Shown here one piece after another: positions 35,151-43,290 of a stretch of DNA of 64,000 nt. Below the pieces are notes generated by a model. That model saw nothing but the letters and a program-made list of their open reading frames with translations. It had not been told where the DNA came from and did no database searches. The number at the start of each line of letters is the position of its first letter. Within the stretch, counting starts at the first letter, position 1. This DNA comes from Chitinophaga lutea (lineage in GTDB: Bacteria; Bacteroidota; Bacteroidia; Chitinophagales; Chitinophagaceae): assembly GCF_003813775.1 (NCBI RefSeq), contig NZ_RPDH01000002.1, positions 2,046,001 to 2,110,000 on the forward strand, read 5' to 3'. A program made the position numbers and the translations under genes.

Positions 35151-35999
35151 ATGGAAAAGATCATTCAGCCTATGAGCGGCTACCTGGCCTTTGTTCTCTG
35201 CATTCTCACGGCTCTTGCGGCAGGCTATGCCTTTTTCGCCGGCTGGGAGGTGGCAGGCGTTATCCTTATTGTTCTTTTTATTTTTATCACTAAAGGCATC
35301 ATGATCGTTAACCCGAACCATGCCCGCGTGCTCACCTTCTTCGGAAAGTATGTGGGCAGCGTGAAACAGAACGGCCTGTTATGGATCAACCCGCTGTACG
35401 GCTCGCACAGGATTTCCCTGCGCGCCAACAACCTCAACGGCCAGACCCTCAAAGTAAACGACAAGATGGGCAACCCCATTGAAATCGCCGCCGTGATCGT
35501 ATGGCAGGTGAGCGATACCTACAAAGCGGTATTCGAAGTGGAAGGTTACCAGCAATATGTACAGATACAAAGTGAAGCGGCTGTGCGCCACCTGGCCACC
35601 AGTTGCCCGTACGACCGGATGGAAGATGAAAACGCAGACATCACCCTGCGCGACGGCGGGGAGAAAGTGAACGACATGCTCGAGCAGGAACTGAACGCCC
35701 GCCTCGCCGCGGCCGGCATCACCGTAAAAGAAGCGCGCATCAGCCATCTGGCTTATGCCCCGGAAATCGCAGGCGCCATGCTGCAGCGCCAGCAGGCCAC
35801 CGCCATCGTGGCAGCCCGCTCCAAAATCGTGGAAGGCGCCGTAGGCATGGTGGAAATGGCCCTCGAACAATTGTCGCGTAAACAGATCGTTACGCTCGAC
35901 GAAGAAAGGAAAGCAGCCATGGTGAGCAACCTCATGGTAGTGCTGTGTGGTGAAAAAGCCGCCACCCCCGTATTGAATACCGGTTCATTATATCAATAG
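35151..35999 (+). CDS. SPFH/Band 7-domain membrane protein
   Basis: 282 residues: two N-terminal hydrophobic segments (about 10-30 and 33-50), then an SPFH domain (about 52-210: [53 protein letters not shown]) and a helical tail ([29 protein letters not shown]). SPFH proteins form membrane-bound oligomers; the exact role here is unknown. A Met at 35172 is an alternative start. The ribbon-helix-helix gene follows after 4 bases. Confidence 0.9.
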   Translation: MEKIIQPMSGYLAFVLCILTALAAGYAFFAGWEVAGVILIVLFIFITKGIMIVNPNHARVLTFFGKYVGSVKQNGLLWINPLYGSHRISLRANNLNGQTLKVNDKMGNPIEIAAVIVWQVSDTYKAVFEVEGYQQYVQIQSEAAVRHLATSCPYDRMEDENADITLRDGGEKVNDMLEQELNARLAAAGITVKEARISHLAYAPEIAGAMLQRQQATAIVAARSKIVEGAVGMVEMALEQLSRKQIVTLDEERKAAMVSNLMVVLCGEKAATPVLNTGSLYQ

Positions 36000-36003
36000 A
36001 AGT

Positions 36004-36180
36004 ATGAGTGGAAAGGAGAAAAAATCTTTCGTATTAAGAGTCGACAACGCCATGTACGAAGCGCTGGAACGCTGGGCGGCGGACGAATTCCGCAGCGTCA
36101 ACGGGCAGATGGAATGGATCATCGCCAAAGCGTTGCGGGAAGCGGGGCGCGACAAAAAAGGGAAAGACAAAAAGACCTGA
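36004..36180 (+). CDS. small Arc-like ribbon-helix-helix protein
   Basis: 58 residues, short enough to be missed by ordinary gene calling. The N-terminal strand KSFVLRVDNAMYEALERWA followed by the helices ADEFRSVNGQMEWIIAKALREAG fits an Arc/MetJ-type ribbon-helix-helix domain (about residues 6-48). The lysine-rich tail (RDKKGKDKKT) could add DNA contacts. It starts 4 bases after the SPFH stop, so the two form one operon. The tandem palindromes at the promoter suggest that it represses its own operon. Confidence 0.8.
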   Translation: MSGKEKKSFVLRVDNAMYEALERWAADEFRSVNGQMEWIIAKALREAGRDKKGKDKKT

Positions 36181-36200
36181 ACCATGTAAGATCTCCACAT

Positions 36201-36236
36201 AAAAAAACCGGTGCTGCGTTTGCTGCACCGGTTTAT
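36201..36236. terminator. bidirectional intrinsic terminator
   Basis: AAACCGGTGC (36205-36214) pairs with GCACCGGTTT (36225-36234) around a 10-base loop. A-rich bases precede and T follow. It sits between the converging ribbon-helix-helix and M1 peptidase genes. Confidence 0.8.
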
Positions 36237-36255
36237 TGCATTTATAAAGCGCCCG

Positions 36256-38577
36256 CTATTGCTGCTGCGCCTTCTGCATCGGGTTGCCGCCGGTAGAGGC
36301 ACCTCTGGCGCGCATTTCCCGCTGGAATAATTCAAATTTGGACGGCACTGCCTCACGGGGCCAGCTGTTATTGGTTTCATCGATATCGGCCGTTTCGCGG
36401 TAAGGATCGAGGCGGATGGCCTTTACCGGTTTGTCTTTCGCGAACACTTTGGTGACTTCGTTTTCGTTATGCCGCCAGATGTAGGCGGAAATACGGTCTG
36501 TTTCCCTGGTGCCGTCGGTGAATGTCCACTCGATGATCAGCGGCATTACGTTGCCCCCCACGTTCCTGAAATGTAATTCGTAGAAATTCTTTTTGTTTTC
36601 GAACAGGCTTTTTTCCTCTGCGCTGAGGCCGGCCTGCATTTTCTGGTAGGCATCCTGCTGGTCGGGCGTAACGGCGTAACGGTCCCATTTGTTATAAAAG
36701 TCCTGCAGGCTGGTATCCTGTTCTACGGCAAACTTCACACCCTTCTCGCGGTTGCGGGCCTGGGCGATGTGCTCTGCATCCTTTGCGGCGTCCTGCTGCG
36801 AGAGTTTATTTTCTACTGCGGGATTCTTGCTGTCCATCCGGTACCATTTCACGCTGTCCAGCGCAATGTCTACCGGCTCGGTACCAAAGAACCATCCTCT
36901 CCAGAACCAGTCCAAATCAACGGCAGATGCATCTTCCATCGTACGGAACAGGTCGGTGGGCGTGGGATGTTTGAATGCCCAGCGGCGGGAATATTCTTTG
37001 AACGCATAGTCGAACAGCTCGCGGCCCATCACTGTTTCGCGGAGGATGTTGAGCGCGGTGGCGGGTTTCGCGTATGCATTGGGGCCGAAGTGCGTGATGT
37101 TCTCGGAATTGCTCATCACAGGCTCCAGCTGGTCTTTCGGCAGGTTCATGTACTCCACGATTTTGTGGGCGGGCCCGCGGCGGGAGGGATAGTTATTATC
37201 CCACTCCTGCTCGGCCAAAAACTGGCAGAAGGTGTTGAGGCCTTCGTCCATCCAGGTCCACTGGCGCTCGTCGGAGTTCACGATCATGGGGAAAAAGTTA
37301 TGCCCCACCTCATGGATGATCACACTGATGGCCCCGTACTTCGTTGCTTCGGAATAGGTCCCGTCTTTCTCCGCGCGGCCATAGTTAAAGCAGATCATCG
37401 GGTATTCCATGCCGTTGGCGGCTTCCACGGAAATCGCCACGGGATATGGATAGGGGATGGTGTGTTTGGAATATACGCGGAGGGTATGGGCGACCGCTTT
37501 GGTGGAGTAGCGGCGGTACAGCGGGTAAGCTTCCTGGCCGTAATAACTCATGGCCATCACTTTTTTACCTTCGATGTTGGTGGCCATCGCATCCCAAACG
37601 AGGCGGCGGCTGGACGTCCAGGCGAAGTCACGCACGTTTTCCGCTTCATATACCCAGGTCTTTTTAGCGGTGGCTTTGCTTTTCATGGCCTGTTGCGCTT
37701 CCGCCAGGGGCACCACTTCCAGCGGGGCGCTGGCGGATTGCGCTTGCTGCCAGCGCTGGAACTGCGCCGCGGTGAGCACTTCCTTATAGTTGCGGCATTC
37801 GCCCGTAGCGCCCACAATGTGGTCGGCCGGCACCGTCATGCGCACCTTGAAGTTCCCGAAGGTGAGGGCGAACTCTCCCCTGCCGGTGAACTGTTTATTC
37901 TGCCAGCCCTGGAAGTCGGAATACACCGCGAGGCGGGGATACCACTGCGTCATGGTGTAGAGGTAGTTGCCGTCTTCCGGGAAATATTCGTACCCGCCGC
38001 GGCCGTGGTACACGTTGCGGTCGGAAATGTTATACCACCAGTCGATATTGAAACGGATTTTTTCACCGGGCGCCATCGCCTTGGGGAGGTCGATCCGCAT
38101 CATGGTCTGGTTGATGATGTATGGCAGCGTTTTGCCGGCGGCGTCGGTCACTTTGGTGATGTTGACGCCCTTGCCCGCTTCCACGCCGAGGATATCGCGC
38201 AAACCGGCGCCGCTCAGCTTCTCCGTCATTTTCGACCCGTCGAAGTTCCGGCTGTCCACCTCCGGGCGGTGCTCGTTTTCGTCGAGCTGCAGCCAGATGT
38301 AGGTGAGCGGGTCGGGGGAATTATTGTAGTAGGTGATGGTTTCGGAGCCGGTGAGGCGCTGTTTCGCATCGTCCAGTTCAGCGGTGATATCATAGTCCGC
38401 CCGCTGCTGCCAGTATTTCGGGCCCGGCACGCCGGAAGCGGACCGGTACACGTTCGGGTCGGCCAGCAGGTAGCCCAGTTGTTCGAAACGGTTGCCATGG
38501 TTGGAACCGGGGTTCTGCGCCCGCAGCAGCATCGGCGCCGCGAGCAAACAGAGCAGGAGTTTGTGCTTCATACTCAA
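36256..38577 (-). CDS. secreted M1-family metallopeptidase
   Basis: 773 residues with a signal peptide (to about residue 20, MLLRAQN). The zinc-binding HEXXH motif with its distal Glu is in VIIHEVGHNFFPMIVNSDERQWTWMDEGLNTF (about residues 427-457). The N-terminal half (about 50-260) is the beta-saddle of M1 aminopeptidases. The GAMEN exopeptidase motif is replaced by a variant (ANGMEYPM), as in other bacterial members. It ends in a Gln-rich tail (MQKAQQQ). It shares a 4-base overlap with the membrane protein gene upstream. Confidence 0.92.
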   Translation of the reverse strand: MSMKHKLLLCLLAAPMLLRAQNPGSNHGNRFEQLGYLLADPNVYRSASGVPGPKYWQQRADYDITAELDDAKQRLTGSETITYYNNSPDPLTYIWLQLDENEHRPEVDSRNFDGSKMTEKLSGAGLRDILGVEAGKGVNITKVTDAAGKTLPYIINQTMMRIDLPKAMAPGEKIRFNIDWWYNISDRNVYHGRGGYEYFPEDGNYLYTMTQWYPRLAVYSDFQGWQNKQFTGRGEFALTFGNFKVRMTVPADHIVGATGECRNYKEVLTAAQFQRWQQAQSASAPLEVVPLAEAQQAMKSKATAKKTWVYEAENVRDFAWTSSRRLVWDAMATNIEGKKVMAMSYYGQEAYPLYRRYSTKAVAHTLRVYSKHTIPYPYPVAISVEAANGMEYPMICFNYGRAEKDGTYSEATKYGAISVIIHEVGHNFFPMIVNSDERQWTWMDEGLNTFCQFLAEQEWDNNYPSRRGPAHKIVEYMNLPKDQLEPVMSNSENITHFGPNAYAKPATALNILRETVMGRELFDYAFKEYSRRWAFKHPTPTDLFRTMEDASAVDLDWFWRGWFFGTEPVDIALDSVKWYRMDSKNPAVENKLSQQDAAKDAEHIAQARNREKGVKFAVEQDTSLQDFYNKWDRYAVTPDQQDAYQKMQAGLSAEEKSLFENKKNFYELHFRNVGGNVMPLIIEWTFTDGTRETDRISAYIWRHNENEVTKVFAKDKPVKAIRLDPYRETADIDETNNSWPREAVPSKFELFQREMRARGASTGGNPMQKAQQQ

Positions 38578-39161
38578 TCCATTAATGTTTTCATTCTTTC
38601 AATACTCATCATCAGCGCAATACCGAATATGGCTGCGGATATAAACAGGGTCCAGTCGCGGCGCTTCACCGAAGTGAACATCACCAGCAGCTGGGCCAGC
38701 AGTAATATGGCGATCACGATCAGGATCTGACCGAATTCGAGCCCCAGGTTAAACGCCAGCAAAGGCTGCACGATATTGGTCTGCGAGCCGAGCATGCTTT
38801 TCAGGTAGTTGGAAAATCCCATCCCGTGGATGAGCCCGAAAAACAGGGCGAAAAAATAATTCAGCTGCATGTTGCCGGCCGGCTGCGCCGCGCGGAAAAC
38901 GTTGGTTAGCGCCGTAATCACAATCGTCACCGGTATCAGGAACTCGATCAGCGCCGTGGGTACTTTGATGATGTTCAGCACGCTGAGCGCAAGCGTAATG
39001 GAATGACCCACCGTGAACGCAGTCACCAGTATCAGCACTTTTTTCCAGTCGTTCATCAGGTAAATGGCGCACAATGCCGCCACAAAAAGTATATGATCGT
39101 ATCCGTTAAAGTCAAGTATATGTTGCCAGCCTTCCTGAAAATACAAGCTGAACTCGCCCAT
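38574..39161 (-). CDS. HupE/UreJ-like integral membrane protein
   Basis: 195 residues with about six membrane segments. GYDHILFVAAL (about 20-30) and LVTAFTVGHSITLALSVL (about 45-62), with in-membrane His and Asp, are the hallmarks of the HupE/UreJ_2 family, thought to handle metals such as nickel or cobalt. A further block is FGLIHGMGFSNYL (about 107-119). Overlap of the M1 gene start (ATGA) indicates coupling. The pairing might serve metal supply or membrane homeostasis; this is inference. Confidence 0.85.
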   Translation of the reverse strand: MGEFSLYFQEGWQHILDFNGYDHILFVAALCAIYLMNDWKKVLILVTAFTVGHSITLALSVLNIIKVPTALIEFLIPVTIVITALTNVFRAAQPAGNMQLNYFFALFFGLIHGMGFSNYLKSMLGSQTNIVQPLLAFNLGLEFGQILIVIAILLLAQLLVMFTSVKRRDWTLFISAAIFGIALMMSIERMKTLMD

Positions 39162-39197
39162 GATTTAGATTTTTGTAACTTCGTAATGATAAACAAG

Positions 39198-39205
39198 CAA
39201 ATCTA
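39198..39205 (-). promoter_or_regulatory. -7 promoter element of the HupE-like / M1 operon
   Basis: CAAATCTA (minus strand TAGATTTG) matches TAnnTTTG and lies 36 bases before the ATG at 39161. No -33 TTTG at the right spacing was seen. Confidence 0.5.
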
Positions 39206-39227
39206 ATAATAAAAATTTTTGGGGTAA

Positions 39228-39716
39228 ATGGGGTTATTATTATGCAAGTGGTTATTGCCGGTATGGATGAGCGCAGTACACCCCTTTTATATGAGCGTCA
39301 CGGAAATCCGCTACAATACGCCCCGTAAGACGCTGGAAATCAGTTGCCGCATCTTTTCGGACGACCTGGAAAACGCCCTCAAAAAACAATACAACACCAC
39401 CTTCGACATCATCCGGCCCGCCAACCGCCCCGCCGTGGATTCCATGATCGCGCAATACATCGGCCGGCATCTGCAGGTGAAGGCAGACGGAAAACCCCTT
39501 GCCCCGCATTATCTGGGCTACCACATCGAAGAAGACGCCGCCTGGTGTTTCCTGGAGATTACCGGGGTACCAGGACTGAAAAAGCTGGAACTGCGGAACG
39601 ATATCCTCTACAAAGAACATCCTTCCCAAAGCCATATGATCCACGCCATCGTCAACGAAAAACGGCAGAGCACGAAGATCGACAACCCGAAAACGGACGC
39701 CGGGTTTAGTTTTTAG
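39228..39716 (+). CDS. secreted protein, DUF6702-like
   Basis: 162 residues. A short hydrophobic start (LLLCKWLLPVWMSAVHPFYMS) acts as signal or anchor. The mature part has alternating strands (SVTEIRYNTPRKTLEISCRIFSDDLENAL, near residues 24-52). HPFYMSVTEI followed by a DDLENAL segment is typical of a small Bacteroidota family found divergent from HupE-like and M1 peptidase genes, as here. Function unknown; the conserved neighbourhood suggests a joint role. The 236 bases downstream, up to the convergent pigment cluster, show no terminator or other feature. Confidence 0.75.
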   Translation: MGLLLCKWLLPVWMSAVHPFYMSVTEIRYNTPRKTLEISCRIFSDDLENALKKQYNTTFDIIRPANRPAVDSMIAQYIGRHLQVKADGKPLAPHYLGYHIEEDAAWCFLEITGVPGLKKLELRNDILYKEHPSQSHMIHAIVNEKRQSTKIDNPKTDAGFSF

Positions 39717-39952
39717 CCGATTTTGCGAATTCCCATTCACTAAAGGGCTATGCAGAAAACGGATAGCAAGCGCACAGTTGCACGTCAACCCATATTTCCA
39801 GGTTGTTTAGCCCCACTGTTGTTTTAAAGGAATTTGCGCCGTGAAACGATTTATACATCCTATGGTGAGCATCCATGTACGCCAGGGAAACAGGCTCTTT
39901 CGATTTACCATCATGCGGTTCCCTCCAACTTCTATTCCCTGCAATCACTCGC

Positions 39953-41242
39953 CTACCGGTTATCGAGAAACTTCACCGGCTTGCGGCTTCCCTCGGGGAA
40001 TTGCATCTTCTGTATTTCGGGCATACTGCAGTATTTCACCTGCGGGATCACCCGCAGCTTCGCCTGGAGGTAGGATTTTATCCGGCGGTCGGCTTCCTCG
40101 GATTCCTCTTCGGGATGGAGGTGCAGCAATATCTCGTCGGTACCGATTTCGTTGGAAAACACTTCCACCACAAACTCTTTCACTTCTTCCATTTCACTCA
40201 GCAGATCGTATAATGCGGGCGGATAGAGCGTAGTACCTTTGTATTTGATCATCTGTTTGCGGCGGCCGATCACGGGCGAGAGCCGGATGGTCTGACGGCC
40301 GCAGCTGCAGGGCTCTTCGATGTACTGGCAGATGTCGCCGGTTTTGTACCGCAGCAGCGGCATGGCTTCCACGCCGAGGGTGGTGATGGTCACCTCTCCC
40401 GCCGCACCGGGCGGTACGGGCTGGTCGTTTTCGTCGAGCAGTTCCACGATCAGCAGTTCAGGGTGGTGATGACCGCCCCTGCCCGCTTTACACTCCGTAA
40501 ATGCCGTTTGCATTTCGGTGGAAGCATACGTGGAAAACAGCTGGATGTTCCATTTGTCGGTGATTTTTTTACCGAGCACGTTATAGGTAAAATCGATGTT
40601 GCGGATATTCTCGCCGATGCACACCGCTTTTTTCACGGATGTGGCATTGATGTCGATGCCGTGCTCTTCCGCATAGGCGATCAGTTTCAGCATGAACGAC
40701 GGTACGGCTACGATGGTGGTGGGCTGTATTCTTTTGATATTTTCCCATTGCAGCGAAGGCACGCCGGGCCCCACCCGCAGCACGCCCGCGCCGAGGCGGC
40801 GGATGCCGGAGTAATAAGCCATGCCGGCCATGAACTGCCGGTCGAGCGTAAGCATCAGCTGGTAGATATCTTCATCCGTTCCGCCCGCGCAGCTGAAAGA
40901 AATGAACTCATTATAGGTAAGGCGTTCGAGGTCTTTTTCCGTGAGCGGGATGATCACCGGCCGCCCCAGCGTTCCGGAGGTGGTGGTGTATTCCGCGATC
41001 TTGCTTTTATCGACGCACAGGAAATCCCAGTTGCGCTGCTGCAGTTCTTCCTTGCCCACGGTGGGAATGCTGCGCAGGTCGTCGACGCTGCGCACTTTGT
41101 CGGTATCCACGCCGTGCAGGGCGAACCATTCTTTGTAAAAAGGGGAAAACTGGCGGAGATATCCCAGCAGGTGCTGCAGTTCCTTTGCCTGGAACTGCCG
41201 GATGGCCGCGGCCGGTTGCAATTCGATATCTGGTATGTACAT
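39953..41242 (-). CDS. PaaK-like adenylate-forming ligase of the pigment cluster
   Basis: 429 residues of the phenylacetate-CoA ligase type. The ATP loop is TTSGTLGRPV (about 88-97), with an adenylate-binding block FSTYASTEMQ (about 237-246), RYKTGD (about 301-306) and a C-terminal domain starting near IGRRKQMIKYKG. In aryl-polyene pathways an adenylating enzyme activates the aromatic starter acid for transfer to an ACP or CoA; this protein is the candidate for 4-coumarate. It is the last gene of the cluster, 11 bases after acpS. Confidence 0.82.
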   Translation of the reverse strand: MYIPDIELQPAAAIRQFQAKELQHLLGYLRQFSPFYKEWFALHGVDTDKVRSVDDLRSIPTVGKEELQQRNWDFLCVDKSKIAEYTTTSGTLGRPVIIPLTEKDLERLTYNEFISFSCAGGTDEDIYQLMLTLDRQFMAGMAYYSGIRRLGAGVLRVGPGVPSLQWENIKRIQPTTIVAVPSFMLKLIAYAEEHGIDINATSVKKAVCIGENIRNIDFTYNVLGKKITDKWNIQLFSTYASTEMQTAFTECKAGRGGHHHPELLIVELLDENDQPVPPGAAGEVTITTLGVEAMPLLRYKTGDICQYIEEPCSCGRQTIRLSPVIGRRKQMIKYKGTTLYPPALYDLLSEMEEVKEFVVEVFSNEIGTDEILLHLHPEEESEEADRRIKSYLQAKLRVIPQVKYCSMPEIQKMQFPEGSRKPVKFLDNR

Positions 41243-41253
41243 AATCGTATTCG

Positions 41254-41616
41254 TTACAGGAGCACCACGGTGGCCATGGCCACGGCTTTCACGTGCGACA
41301 GGGAAACGAATACCTGCCGCCCTTCCAGGCGCCCGGCTGCGTTCCCGATCAGGTGAATTTCCGGTTTGCCGGCTCCGTCGTTCCTGATTTCTATTTCATT
41401 AAAATGGATGCCGCTTCCACCCCAGCCCGTTCCCAGCGCCTTGAGAAAGGCTTCTTTGGCGGCGAAGCGGGCGGCGTAGCTTTCATACGGGCTCCCCTGC
41501 TTTTCACAATAGGCGATCTCCGCGGGTGTAAACACCAGCTCCCGGAAACCTTCGCCCTTCTGTATCTTGGCGGCTATCCGGTCTACTTCGATGATATCTG
41601 TGCCGATGCCTGTCAT
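41254..41616 (-). CDS. acpS: holo-ACP synthase, AcpS-type phosphopantetheinyl transferase
   Basis: 120 residues. Both signature motifs are present: GIGTDIIEVDRI (residues 3-14, metal-binding Asp) and ARFAAKEAFLKALGTG (about 48-63). It attaches the 4'-phosphopantetheine arm to ACPs, here probably the two in this cluster. The start overlaps the stop of the C45-type gene by 4 bases. It could be the only AcpS of the cell or a dedicated copy; the window cannot tell. Confidence 0.92.
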   Translation of the reverse strand: MTGIGTDIIEVDRIAAKIQKGEGFRELVFTPAEIAYCEKQGSPYESYAARFAAKEAFLKALGTGWGGSGIHFNEIEIRNDGAGKPEIHLIGNAAGRLEGRQVFVSLSHVKAVAMATVVLL

Positions 41617-43289
41617 TTTCTTTTATCACAGTCTGCGATACGTTGCAAAATATGGTCTTTTTCCGCTTTGGTCGCAATCTCTTTCGTCAGCGCCTGTTCG
41701 TAATATGTTTTGGCCTGCGCGTACGACCGCTGCCGGTAAAGATAATCCCCCGCCAGCACATACGCATGGTAGTACTGCGGATTGTCGGCCACCATCTGCT
41801 GTACGTTCACGGGTTGTTTATCCATGAAAGCGGCCTTCCAGCGCCTGAAATCTACGAATTTCCGGTAATCCGGCGTGTACAGGAAACTGTCGGCGGGCAC
41901 GATGCCGGCACTGTCGCAAACTTCCACATCCCGCTGCAGCCCTCTCATGGCGAATATTTTATCGAGGTCGTACGCCACGAACTCACCCAGCTGCCACGGC
42001 GCCGTAGACACCCATACCTTCCGCTGCTGCGGCTGGAATACCACGGCATGATGGGCGATCAGCTGGTTGAGGGCTTTTTCGTTGCCCATGCCGATGTTCG
42101 CATCGTTGAGCCCCTTCTGGTCGCGGAGGATGGCGATGGTTTTGGCCACCGTATTTTTGCCGTTGCGCTGCAACAGCTCCTGCAGGCGCTGATAACGGTA
42201 AGGCGAGGCGCTTTCGGCCAGTTGTTCCCTGTTGGAGGTCAATGCGCCCAGGCTGTTGCTCTGGAAGTGATTGGCGCAGGATATTTCGTTGCCCTTCGGG
42301 TCGTACAGCGCCAGGGTGTCGGGCGTTTTTTCGATGATGGCGGCGCGGTTGTCGTTGGCGGATCCGATCAGGAAAGATTCGGATACGAACATTTTCCGCC
42401 GCCTCGCTATCCCGTACGCTTCTTCGATATTTTTGGCGTATTGCAGTATCTCGCGGGCCACTAAAGACACAGGCGTGGCGGAGCCGGAAGGCAGGTCCGA
42501 CTTGGCGGCGTTGATGGTCACGGTAAGGCCCTGGGCGTTCATGCCGCTCACCACACCGGTAAACCCGCCCCAGGTGATCATCATGAACGGATAACCTTTG
42601 TCGGGCCGGTAAAACGCCACGATCTTTTCTTCGGCGAACTTGTCGCCCACATAAAAATCGAAGTTCCGCCCGATGATGAGGCTGCTGTCTTCGGAGCGGC
42701 CGTTCCAGGTACCGAAGGAGGTGCAGCCCACCAGGGCCATGTTCTGCAGGGCATGACCGATATCGTGCGCGGCATGATAGTTCATGATGCGCTGGTAGTT
42801 GGAACCGATATAACCGTATTGGTCGGATGCGGCGAACGATACGCCGTAAATCTCTTCTTTGTATTCTTCGGGCACGTTCTCATCCATATGCCGGTTAAAC
42901 CAGCCGATGAGGTATTTCAGGAAATGCTGGTAACTTTTGGAGGGGATCATCTTACCGATCTGTTCGGTGAAATGGTCTTCCTGCCGCTTCACCAGTTCCG
43001 CGGCAAGCTTGCCGTACACCACGCCGCGCTCGAACGGCTTGCCTTCCACGTACATTTCGTACAGCCCGCTGCGGCTCTTCCGGAACCAGCTGTTACCGAG
43101 CGTGTAAGCGGTGGAATCAAGCTGCGTGCGCTGCCATTGCAGGCTGCTTTTGTCGGCGATCTCCGGCGGCGCCATCCTGGCCACGATGTAGAGGTAGATG
43201 AACAGCCCCACGATCAGCAGCACAAAAAAACCGAGGACGTATAACAGTCCCTTGAGTATCCTTCTTCCTATATTTTTCGCTTTCGCCAT
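41613..43289 (-). CDS. C45-type autoproteolytic acyltransferase/hydrolase with TPR-like tail
   Basis: 558 residues from the Met at 43289, one base after the stop of the oxidoreductase; an upstream start at 43325 is less likely. An N-terminal membrane anchor (about 8-38) is followed by an Ntn-hydrolase domain. Its presumed nucleophile is C189 in VGCTSFGTWNG, followed by IIGRNFDFYVGD. The C-terminus (about 490-558) looks like TPR helices (YHAYVLAGDYLYRQRSYAQAKTYYEQAL). Family members (acyl-CoA:6-APA acyltransferase-like) cleave themselves before the Cys and move or remove acyl groups. A role in esterifying or releasing the pigment is inference. Confidence 0.78.
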   Translation of the reverse strand: MAKAKNIGRRILKGLLYVLGFFVLLIVGLFIYLYIVARMAPPEIADKSSLQWQRTQLDSTAYTLGNSWFRKSRSGLYEMYVEGKPFERGVVYGKLAAELVKRQEDHFTEQIGKMIPSKSYQHFLKYLIGWFNRHMDENVPEEYKEEIYGVSFAASDQYGYIGSNYQRIMNYHAAHDIGHALQNMALVGCTSFGTWNGRSEDSSLIIGRNFDFYVGDKFAEEKIVAFYRPDKGYPFMMITWGGFTGVVSGMNAQGLTVTINAAKSDLPSGSATPVSLVAREILQYAKNIEEAYGIARRRKMFVSESFLIGSANDNRAAIIEKTPDTLALYDPKGNEISCANHFQSNSLGALTSNREQLAESASPYRYQRLQELLQRNGKNTVAKTIAILRDQKGLNDANIGMGNEKALNQLIAHHAVVFQPQQRKVWVSTAPWQLGEFVAYDLDKIFAMRGLQRDVEVCDSAGIVPADSFLYTPDYRKFVDFRRWKAAFMDKQPVNVQQMVADNPQYYHAYVLAGDYLYRQRSYAQAKTYYEQALTKEIATKAEKDHILQRIADCDKRK

Positions 43290-43290
43290 G

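Noticed and set aside
36769..38730. Long plus-strand open frame (653 codons) opposite the M1 peptidase gene
   Set aside because: A shadow of the GC-rich coding strand; translation is His- and Val-rich with no domain, while the minus strand has a signal peptide and an HEXXH motif.
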